Origin: Ligustrum vulgare | Lineage: Eukaryota > Streptophyta > Magnoliopsida > Lamiales > Oleaceae | Direction: 5' to 3' | Assembly (NCBI GenBank): GCA_963555705.1 | Contig: OY743187.1 | Coordinates: 17,808,133-17,872,132 of the forward strand | DNA length: 64,000 nt | Part shown: in pieces, positions 10,726 through 22,700 of the stretch | How the letters are laid out: the number at the start of each line of letters is the position of its first letter | Numbering within the stretch: the stretch's first letter is position 1 | Position numbers and translations under genes: made by a program | The notes under the pieces: model-generated | Databases searched by the model: none | Told to the model about the DNA's origin: nothing | The model's input: the letters and a program-made list of their open reading frames with translations, nothing else

Positions 10726-13700
10726 ATGAATAAAGGGAACATGATTTCTTCGTCAGCATCCCAGCAACAGAAGAAGGCGTTTCACACAATTTTGGCCTCT
10801 AAGCTCACCCACCTCCACATCCCTGCCTTGTCTTCCTCCACTGATCCTGCTTCGGATTTTGATTTCTCCGAACTCTTCGTACCTTCCACCTCATCTCCTT
10901 CCTCCTCTTCAACTTCACTCTTTCTAGGGGATCCACAAGTCATCCACCATCGGTCCCACTCCTTCGTGGGCCCCTCACCTCGTTTCACGCTCTCCAAGTC
11001 CATCCCCCCTTTTTCTAACCAACAAGAACAAGAAGAATTATGCTATTCTTCGTCTGATGACAATAGTGGGAATGCCCATGTGAAAAAAACTGATAGTGAT
11101 GTTACTAATGGTATGCACAGTGATGATAGGTTGGAGAAGGGAGGTGGTGAAAAGGAGGCAACCCAGAAATTGGGCCCGGCGGATTTCGAGATTATGAGGG
11201 TGATTGGGAAGGGTGCATTTGGAAAGGTGTTTCAGGTGAGGAAAAAGGGTACTAGGGGGACCGATGGAGATGGGATTTTTGCGATGAAAGTGATGAGGAA
11301 GGACACTATAATCAAGAACAAACATGTGGATTATATGCGAGCTGAGAGGGATATTCTCACCAAAGTGGTGCATCCGTTCATTGTTCAGCTCAGATACTCC
11401 TTTCAGGTAAGTTTTGCTCAATTCAGTATCTTGATTTGTGACTTGCTGATTGATTTACATTGTAGCTATGAACTTGTACTTTATTTATTTATTATTATTA
11501 TTATTATTATGAGAGAAAAGGACAGATGAGTTGATTTTGATTAGTGATTTGTAAGTTTGGTTTCATATAAAGAGCTAACGAGATTTGGAATCTTAGGTGA
11601 CGTTCTGTTTGTATTTTATTTTGTATTTTCATTTTCGAAAATATTTTGTGATTCCTGTTTTCATTTTTGTTTTCAAATTTGCTGAAAACGCGTTTGGTTT
11701 GTCATTTCTGAAAACTGTTTTTGAAAATGAAAAGCTGGAAAATACGTTCTGTTTGAAATTTTGCAGAATACTACTTAAACTATTTTTAATTAATTTGCTT
11801 GCAGAATACTATTAATTCAAGCTCAAATTTCCTTTCACAATACACTGAAAACATGGTTACATGCAACACATTAATGTAAGCATTAAGAGTCTATATTAAC
11901 ACAGCTTAGTCAGGTTCGGGATTTGAAAAAACTCTACTTCTATTAAAATTCAGAAAATGAAAGTTCTTTCAAAACCACCAGAGTCCATTTATCAGTGCAT
12001 TTTTTGAAATATAATAACAAGAATTCTCACTTAATTTTTTTTTGTAATGTTGATATTGAATTCAATAAAACTTTATTTAAACTTAGTTCCAAGTTAGGAT
12101 AATTCTAAAAAGAAAAAAAAAAATTATTTAGGCTTAGTTCCAAGTTAGGATAATTCTAAAAAAAGTAATAAAAAAATAAAAAAATAAAAACTTTATATTA
12201 AGCTTAGTTTAAGTTAAGATAATTCTTTATAGAAAAAAAAATCCCAAAACGCGTTTTTCGCGTTTTGGACATTTTTTGTCGAAATACACACAAAACGCCC
12301 AAAACGAGGTTTTGGGCGTTTTGTGTAAAAAAAAAATTTTTTTTTCGAAAATGATAAAGAGAACGCGTTTTTAGCGTTTTTTTTTTTTTTTTTTTATAGG
12401 AAACTGAATTTTATTGAACTCATCCAAAAATTACAATTGGAGTAGTGGACAAGATGTCCATCACATAAAGTATTAAATCTATGGTAAAATAGATGGACTA
12501 TTTACAAATCTATAGGGTATTCATACCAGTGGTCCCCAAAGAACTCTTAGAATCTAGACAGAACAGGAAATTTTCTAAACCACTAAACAGAGCGGCTGCT
12601 CTAGCCCATAAACCCGTGAAAAATATGATGTTCTCCCAAATGTCTTCCATCGTTCTTTCAATATTGCTAAAAGTCCTTTTATTTCTTTCTAGCCATATCG
12701 TCCACGCTCCTGCCAGTACAAAAATTCTCCAAATTTCCTTCTTTCTTTCCATGTTATCCCCGAAATTCCATTTGATAAGGATTCAATCCGCCCAACGTCT
12801 GGGCATTGCACCACATACTCCAAACATGTTCAGCAGTCTATCCCAAATTCCTTTTGCTAATTCACAATGTATCAATAAGTGATCGATCGTTTCATTAGCC
12901 TTTTTACACATGATACAAAATGATGGAGAAATATACCAACCAGGTCTCTTCAATTGTAATAAATCCCAAGTGTTCACCTTCCCCAAAGACACCAACCAAG
13001 CAAAAACTTTAACTTTCGTGGGAATTATTCCCTTCCAAATAAATTTGAATTGTGGGAAATTGGAATCGCTAGGGTATTGACAAAGAAGGTTCAGAAAGGA
13101 TTTGCATGAAAAAGAACCCGATGGGTGACCAATCCAAATTCTTTTATCCAATGAAAATGGGTCAATAGTGATTTTTTCGAGCAAATTGGAAAGGGAAGTG
13201 AATTCTTCAATATCTCTGTCATTAAGATTTCTACGGAATCCAAGGTTCCAAGAGGGTGTCGAATTTGGTGTTAAGGATATTACATTGTTGATGGCGGAGT
13301 TTTTATTATTAGATAGCCGAAAGAGGCGAGGAAATAATGTTTGAAGGGTTTGGTCACCCAACCAATTATCTAACCAAAACCGGATTGTATCCCCTTTCCC
13401 AACCACTAGTTTGGTGTTTACCTGAAAACTATTCCACTCTTGTAATAGATTTTCAAATTTGCTGAAAACGCGTTTGGTTTGTCATTTCAGAAAACTGTTT
13501 TTGAAAATGAAAAGTTGGAAAACACATTCTGTTTGAAATTTTGCAGAATACTACTTAAACTATTTTTAATTAATTTGCTTGCAAAATACTACTAATTCAA
13601 ACTCAAATTTCCTTTCACAATACACTGAAAATATAGTTACGTGCAACACACTAATGTGAGCATTAAGAGTCTATATTAACACAGCTTGGTCAGGTTCGAG

Positions 13701-16700
13701 ATTTGAAAAAGCTCTACTTCTATTAAAATTCAAAAAATGCAAGTTCTTTCAAAACCACCAGAGTCCATTTATCAGTGTATTTTTTGAAATATAATTACAA
13801 GAATTCTCACTTAATTTTTTTTTTAATGTTGATATTGAATTCAATAAAACTTTATTTAAACTTAGTTCCAAGTTAGGATAATAAAAAATAATAAAATTAT
13901 TTAGGCTTAGTTCCACGTTAGGATAATTCTAAATAAAGTAATAAAAAAATAAAATATTTATATTAAGCTTAGTTCTAAGTTAAGATAATTCTTTAAAAAA
14001 AAAATCTCAAAACGCGTTTTGGACATTTTTTGTCGAAATACACACAAAACGCCCAAAACGAGGTTTTGGGCGTTTTGCGCTTTGTGTACAATTTTTTTTT
14101 TGTTTTTCAAAATACGTTTTCGAAAATGGTAAAGAGAACGCGTTTTTAGCGTTTTCGAAAATAAAAACAAAAAACGAACTCAAAATAGCAAAGAGAATAA
14201 GTGCTTAGTGTTTAAGGCCAATTGATCAATTCATTATGGATTTCTCTTCATAAAGAAACTGAAAAGTTCATCAAGATGTGTTGGAAGTTCACGTGGCTTC
14301 ATTAGATTGCAAAATGGATATTTTGGATGATGCAACTGGATTTTCTGAGGATGAAAAGTATTCGGTCTAATTATTAATTAACTAGAAAGAGTTTACCTAT
14401 CTGCTTGTAAAAATGTTTTTCCATATTTTTTTACACCCTTTCTTTTGCTAACATTTTTACTCACAGTGATTAGTTCAGACTCATGAATATCATCTGATTG
14501 TAGAATTTTCCGTTCCAGATCGCTAGCTAGTGCCTAGCTCAGTACATCTATGAGTGACCACATCAATATACGAATCTGCGTGGGAAATTGTTCCCTAGTA
14601 ACCCTGCTGGAAAGAATTAAATCCAGATTAATTTAAGCTGTTTTCATCTCTCATAGATACATTAGAAAAAAAATAATGTTAGTTCTCCAGTTAGTAAAAG
14701 TTGAGATATTCCCATAAGATCTATTATAAGGTATTAAGGCTTGATTTTTATGGGTGCAAACGACTTTAGTAAAACATTCACCACATCTCTTGGTGTCTGT
14801 TTGAATTAGGATAGCACTGTATGGAGAAACCTGTCAAGGGAAATGGATTTTGTTTTAGTGGTAGTCTGTTGGGGAAGTTGGTTTTGGTGGTAGTCTTGAT
14901 CGTAAAGATGGTGTAGAGCAGTGGTTAGGAAAAACATTTATGAGTTGAAATGTCTCAATATCCATATTCGTTGTCAAAATTTGAGAGATGGATAGGTCAC
15001 AACATCTTGCATGGAAATGTTTTTCTTGCATGAAAGTCTTTCATGCAAGGCAGACACAGACTCTATAAGTTTGGGGGACACAATCAAACTTGAAAAAAAA
15101 TTGTGAAAAGAACAAACCATTAGATATCTTATTACAATTGTTCACTTCGTATTCTCATACTTTAATAACGTTCCATGATTACATCATTCTCAATTTTGTC
15201 CGACACATCCTTCTCGATATATGTAATCAAACTGTCATTCAACCATCTATCTCCGATTCGATTGGGAAGACGATTTTTGACATAAGTCATTGCAAAAAAT
15301 GCTCTCTTGACTATAGCAATAGTCACGGGAAGAATTAAGGCCAATGTCACAAACTTATAGAATGATGGATTCACATCATTATTTATTTTTCGCAATGAAC
15401 TTCTATGCGAGATCACTAAGGTCATGTAATCCTTCAAAATTTTCGTCAACGCATATGTCAATATAATATATTTATCAAGTTAATTATCAAGTTCTGAGAT
15501 ATCTGTTGCGTCAAAATCTACCAAATAATACTCACATCCGAACCACTTTATTCTTGTCCAAAGTTGTAAATGAATTATTTGGACATAAACACGCAACACA
15601 AAAGAGTAAGTCTCTATCGATTATGGCATGAATTATTTCCACACGAAAGTGATGTAAATTAGTCATTGTGTCACGTCATGAATGATCGGGAGTTATGAAC
15701 ATATTATCCATATTGGGAACATTAATCTCACGAGCTTCACATAATAAACAACGCCATGACCCCAAAATTCTAGCTAAGTTTTTTTCTCAATATGATGGAA
15801 AACAAAATTTGTGTGTATAAATATGGTTGGATCGGATGTCAACCTGGGGAGGCACCATTTGTTACTATCGGACAAATTTCTCCATTCCCAAAAAAACCTC
15901 ATCCATCATCCCTCATGGTTTGGAGTTGCACTTTGCATAATTTTATCAATCTCATGACATTGAAAATATCTGAATATTTCATTTGTAATGCTTTGACAAC
16001 TCTCTTGAAATTCCTAATATTTTCTTCATAAGATGTGGATTAAATGCAAATTCAAATTTTAACATCAACTTCGACACAATGCATATATCAACTTATGTCG
16101 GAACTAGTAGTATCAGTAACAGCATCTCAACATCAATTGTGTTAAAAACATGATAATTAAGTTAATTGAACAGTTGTAGTTAGAGCGCCCAATGTGTATC
16201 ACCGTGCTGCTTAAGAGTAGTTTCTTGATTGAGACATTCACCAATCTACATACAGAAGTAAAGAATGTTTCAATCTTTGGATGTTTTCTTGTCAGAACTA
16301 CAAGAGCTGGTTGAAGTTGATGAGCAAATTAATGAATATAGTAAGCACTTGGGTTATCTTTCAAAATAAGTTCTTTAAGATGATTATACTTACCTTACAT
16401 ATTACTAGCTCCATCATATCCTTGACCTCTTAAATTAGATATGCTTCAGTTATGCGTAGAAAATAAATTATGAATCCCAGCCTTAAGTGAGACAATTGTG
16501 GTACTAGAAACATGTGTGACACCAATAAAATATTCAAATACATGTCCATTATTCACATAACGAATGACAACTGGCCTTTTCTTCACTGAAATGTCACCAG
16601 ATTCAATAACTAGAATAGAAAACAAGCTATCCCCAATATCTTTGATAATCACATTTAGCTCTTTTTGTTTTTCTACAATTTTCTCTTTTTACTACAGTAC

Positions 16701-19700
16701 TCAATCTCAACCATCTATTAAAAGTCAAGCTCACAATATTTTACTTTTCAACCAAATCTCAACCATCCACTCTCCAAAAAATTATTATTCATTTCAAAAA
16801 AACTCTTTTTATACAATATCAAACAAACACTTAGAGTTTCAGAAGGAATAGCACTCGAAATTTGTTTTAGAACTCGTGGTGATGTTAATTTGAGATTTTC
16901 AGGCGCATTCCTCGAAGCACAGACTTAATCTCAGCTTTATGATCACATAACCAGTACAGTAGTTCAATGAAGTTCTCTCGATTGTTTGAACCTTCCGTTT
17001 CATCATATCCACGAAAGGCCAACCATTTTCTTATAAGAAATCAAACACAATCAATTGACGCATTCAAAAGAATTCAATATTCATTTCGAGCTTGATGCGA
17101 TTGCTTATAGACATGATCGAATACTTTGTTCTTGATTCTTGAATGGTTCATATTTGACCCGAGCCTGATTGTGTGTACTATTTGATTTTATAACGTGTTT
17201 CCTAATATTTTCCTTCTGTTTTCAATTTGAAAATCCGCTATTAGCAAATGAATTACCACCACTTGAACTAAAAAGATAGCAATAAAAACAAAATACAGCA
17301 ATTTTTGCTATATTATATTCCAACCAACTAGGATGTTCATCATACTATGAATTACAAAATCGTCTATCTTTGTTACACAATCTTGTTGGTGGAAATTCAT
17401 TATTGCGAGGCTAACAAGAACCCTTTGCACATATGTTCTTTGAATCACATCTTGTATATTATCATAATTAGAACCCTCAATCTGGGATCCTAAGGAAGCT
17501 GTGTCAAGCTCAAGCCTTTCATTCCTAATATCCTTGACATTACTTTCAATCATAACATTTCCAAGGTTATTTTCATCCCCAACTCCCATTTCATCCTTAA
17601 ATTCATCATCATTTTCATCTCCAACATTATTTTCATCCCCTTTTTCTTGAACATTCCTTTCATTGTTTGCCCATGACACAAAACTTGGATTTATGTTTAA
17701 AGTATTTTTCCATATCTGATAAACACATTCAAGTAAAACAATCAATTTCAAATAATCAAAAGAAAAAAATCCCCGTTATTATTATTTTTTTGTTTGGATC
17801 AACCTTTAAAAAAAAAAAAAACTAGAACATATTATTTCATGCCTTTAAGCTAGTAATCAAGGTTGGAATCATCCAACTTTTTTTTTGAAATGGGCATAGC
17901 ATTCAAATGGAAAAGGACTCATTCCCTAGCTGAAAGGCTCGGGGAGATGAACCTAGGAATACAATCGTCCCATAAATGATTACATGTAGTAGACACAGCA
18001 AATTGAGCTAACTTGTGGACTACCGTATTCCTGTCGCGAGGAACAAAGTAACACGAACCACAATTACTACTAATCAAAAGCTCTCTAATATCACCGAAAA
18101 TACCGGCAAGTGGATGACATCCATCGTGCGAGATAAGGCCATGAATAACCCGAAGTGCATCACTTTCAACCGCTTTAATAGGGATCTGTCGCTCAATGGC
18201 CACGTTAATACCCTCCTTGATCGCAAGGGCTTCCGCCAACTCCGCATCACCAAAGCTTCAGACTTGATGGGCAAATGTCAGGTATACAACGCCTGTATCA
18301 TCTCTGACCCACCCACCAAGGCCTAAGAATCCATCCTCCTTTCTGACTGCGGCATCTGTTGCTAAGTTCAATCCATCCGTACGCTCCAAGGGGCCTTTCC
18401 AAATTTCCTATCTGGTCGGATCCGCCTTCCTATGGGAAATGGTTTGTCTGCTTACCTCTTTAAAGTCATGGGTAATCATCTCAACATGCCAGCATGTGTA
18501 CTCCACCGATCGGGACGTCCCCCCGTGCTTCACTTAGTTTCTCGTCCTCCAAATACACCAAAGACCCACCCAGACAATATCCAACACAGCATTAGGATGA
18601 TTGATGAGGAAACTAACCAAAACTTCACAGAATTCAACCTCCAGTCCCAGAGGAAAAACCTCCTTCCACAAATCCCAAACACCCAAAAGTTTCCACAAGC
18701 TTTTCGACCATGGGCAATTAACAAAGATGTGGGCGTTGGATTCAAACCCACCACACCTAGGACAAATAGAATGACTGGAAATGTGCCTCCTCTGAAGGTT
18801 CTCCGAGGACGGTATGGCATTGTTCAGAATCCTCCAAACCAAGTGTTTAGCTCTGGGAAGGATGTTCAACTTCCATAATTTCTCCCATCATGAGCCTGTA
18901 TTTGATCCACTACAACCATCCTCATTTGGCCATTTATCTATAAGCAAATAATATCCCCTCTTGGCTGTAAACTGACCGTCATTCGCAAAATTCCAAATAA
19001 GCTTGTCCTGAGCATTGGGGCTTCCTGTGGGGAGTGAAAGAATCCGGGAAGCATCAAGAGGCCAGAAGGAAGATTCTATCAGTCCCATGTTCCAGGTACC
19101 GCTGATTGTTTTGAGGTCCACCACCCTATCAAGGCCTTGAATCCGTGGAGAAAGAACCTTCATTGACAAGCCTTCCTTGAGCCAAGCATCATCGAAGATA
19201 TGCACCTGATTACCCTCCCCAATCCTCCAGCGACACCCTTTACTCAACACCTCTCGTCCCCAGATTAGACTAGACCAGACATAAGAACACCCTTGTTTTA
19301 CCTCCGCATCCAGAATATTACAAGTAGGAAAGTACTTATTCTTCAGGACTCTGCTGACCAGTGATTCCGGATTGTGAACAATGCGTCACACCTGCTTAGC
19401 CAATAAACATCTGTTAAACGTGGGGATGTCCCGAAATCCCTTTCCACCATTCTTTTTATTCTTACACATGCTGTTCCAATTGATCCAATGGAGTTTCTTC
19501 TTGTCCACTTTGGCCCCCCCCCCCCCCCCACCAAAATCTAGAAAGTAACCCCCGGGTGTCATTGCACAAATTAATAGGCAGCTTGAAGATTCTCATGATA
19601 TATGTGGGAATTGCTTGTAGAATCACCTTGAGAATAACTTCCCTACCCGCACTTGAAAAAACATTATGATGCCAACCTCGAACCTTTTTCCATAGTTTAT

Positions 19701-22700
19701 CCTTAATTGCCCCAAAGGATTTCTTCTTGTTCTTACCCACCATGGATGGAAGGCCCAAGTAGATGTCATGCTGCTTAAGGGATTGGAGACCAAGAATTGC
19801 ACAAATAGATTTACGTTTATCCAAGGACACATTTGGGCTGAAGGAGATGCTCGTCTTTTCCAGATTCACCTATTGGCCTGATGCCGCCCCGTAATTATGT
19901 ATGATAGCCATTAGTTCCTTAGCATCCTCCTTTTCGGCCCTAGAGAATAAAATGGAATCGTCAGCGAAGAAGAGGTGACTAATTTGGGGGCCACCTCTTT
20001 TGCAACACATCCCCATTAGCTTTCCCTGAGTAATAGAGGACTGGATTTGAGCAGAGAAAGCCTCATCACACATTATGAAGAGGTATGACATCCCTGTCTA
20101 AGGCCACGTGAAGGAATTATTTTGCCTTTGATCTGACCATTGATGGCAAAGGAGATTTTTGAGGAAGAGATACAATTCATGATCCGTGAAGTCCAGAGGT
20201 TTGGGAATCCCATTTTCTGCATGACAGCCTCGATAAAGCTCCACTTAATCCGGTCATAGGCTTTACTCGTGTCGAGCTTGAGGGCCATGAAACCTTTATT
20301 ACCATTGTTACGCCTGCTCATAGAATGCAACAATTCAAAAGCAATAATAGCATTATCTGTTATAAGACGATCAGAAACAAAAGCACTTTGAGTCTTCGAA
20401 ATAATATACTGTAAAACCTTTTTCATCCTTTTAGCTAAACATTTAGAAATAAGTTTATAAACCAGACTACACAAGGATATGGGGGCGAAGTCTGATATAT
20501 ACTCTGGGCCAGCTTTGTTTGGTATGAGCACTATAATTGTCTGATCAATTGCCTGGACGGATTGGCCATTGTTGAGAACTTTTAGGCAGGCTGTGGATAC
20601 TTGATGTTTGAGGAGATCCCAATGGGTTTGGAAGAAAATTGCTTGATAACCGTCTGGCCCAGGGGCTTTATGTGGCCCAATACTAAACAGAGCCTCCGAA
20701 ATGTCGTCAATGTTGAAAGGTTCCATTAAGGAGTGGACATCCTCAGTTGATAGCTGCCTGTGAATATGTTGGACTCTTACTCCCAAGATCTCTCCAGAAG
20801 GTTTGGAGCTCGTGAAAAGATTGGAGAAGAAACTCTCCACATGAGTCACCAGGTGATCCTCCTCCTCAATCCAATTTCCGTCATCCCCCCCTAAAGCTTA
20901 TAATAGCATTCTTCCTACGTCTCTCAGTCGCACTTCTGTGGAAGAATTTTGTATTGCGATCACACCGCCCCTCATTCAGTCCGCTCTAGCTCTCTGTCTC
21001 CAATAATTTTCCTCCCTTCTATTCATAATAGCAATCTCCTTCTCCAATTCCTTAACCTCGTTCATGACTATCTCTGGTTTAGCCGTGCTCAGAAGTTGGT
21101 CTCTTCTCTTCATACATCCTGCAAGAATTTTCCTCCTACCTCCCAGTTTTTCTTTGCTCCAAACCTTAAGTTTATCTAAGCAGCCATTGAGAATGTTGTT
21201 AATATGTCCAAAAGGTTCTCCCCCTTCACCTGAGTTAAATCCCCCATTGAGTATGTTCTCTGCAGTCTCCAGGTACCCTTCTTCATGGATCCACAGGGGT
21301 TCAAATCGTGTTGGTATGACAGGTCTTCCTCTACTCTTATTAGCCTGCTCCCAATTAGTTTTCAGAAGGATAGGTCTGTGGTCTGAACTCGAGAATGGAA
21401 GATTTGAGACCACTGTAGTTGGAAAAAGGTAGGACCACGACTGATTGCCAACTGCCCGATCCAGCCGAGCCTGGATATGTGCATCCCCCAATCTGCCATT
21501 ATTCCAAGTCATCACAAGCCCTGAAAATCGCAAATCCATCAAGCCACAGTCAACCAATGTATCACAAAAATTATCGCTGAAATGAGACATTCTATTGCTG
21601 CTCCCCATCCTTTCATCATGGCAAAGAGTTTTCAAAATGTATTGAATTTTTAAATTTTTACTAGTTTTTAATTTTTTAAATTATAAACGGGACATGGATG
21701 GGTCGGGGACCTCAATTCCATCCTCGTCCTCGTCTTCGTAACTGGGATAAAATCATTATCATCCCTACCCCATTCGGGACGGGTATCGCAAAGAAAATTG
21801 CCATCTCTACATTAGCCTTGATTCTTCACGTGGCTAGGGCATTTATTGCAATGACTTATGTAAAAAATCGTGTTCCCAATTGAATGGGAGATCAATGGCC
21901 GAATGATAGTTTGATTACATATATCGAGAATGATATGTTTGACAAAATTGAGAATAATGTAATCATTAAACGTTATCAAAGTACGAGAATGTATAGACAA
22001 CAATTGTAATAAGATATCTAATGCTTTGTTCTTTTCAAATTTGATTGTGCCCCCCCAAACTTATAGTGTTTGCGTCCGTTCCTAGTTTTGCTCATCACAA
22101 GAAAACGTAGATTTACGTTTAAAATATTTCTCCATAATTGATAAACATAATCAATTCATTCAAATAATCAAAAAGGAAAAAACAATTAACTCAAATTCCA
22201 ATTCCAATTCCAATTAAATCAAATAACAAATGCAGCAAACAATGTCTACCAATTAACATTTAATAACAAATCAATTATCTATAATCAATTAACAAGTTCC
22301 AAATTTCCAATTAACAAATTAATTAAATCTATTAACCAGTGTTCTAAAATGCGCGAAAATGCGCCGCCTAGGCCCGCCTAGGCGCGATGCGTGATCAAAA
22401 CGCGTCGAATAAGTGGTATGCGCGAAAAAATGCGGTCAACGATTTTTTTTGACCGCCTAGGCGCGCCTAATCCCGCCTAGGCGCCGCCTAATGCGGTTCT
22501 TTTTTTTTTTTTGTAAAAAATCTATTTTTTTTTATATAAAAATATATTTAATGTCTTAAAATAATTAAAATAATATTAAAAATACAAAACGCATTATGAC
22601 GCTTATTCTTCGCATTGACACGCCTAAACTTGTGATTCTTGATTCTCGACCTCAACGCATCGCAACGCATTACGCATTTTAGAACACTGCTATTAACAGG

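Larger units (their letters stand above)
11596..14204. mobile_element. Tourist-like (PIF/Harbinger) MITE, interrupted by a LINE
   Basis: The element begins GGTGACGTTCTGTTTG after TTA (11593-11595) and ends ...AATAAGTGC before TTA (14205-14207), giving a 3-bp TTA target duplication. A second uninterrupted copy lies at 61455-62309 (855 bp). Here a LINE fragment (12381-13449) separates a left part (11596-12380) from a right part (13450-14204), and these overlap in content by about 700 bp. Internal foldbacks include a 17-bp perfect stem at 12288-12304/12310-12326. It is non-coding; small frames in it are chance. Confidence 0.65.

Noticed and set aside
10782..11421. Minus-strand frames opposite kinase exon 1
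   Set aside because: Exon 1 on the plus strand shows clear kinase and N-terminal regulatory motifs; the reverse frames have none.
18015..18326. Plus-strand frames at 18015-18326, 18432-18878 and 20949-21432
   Set aside because: They are antisense shadows of the LINE coding region on the minus strand.
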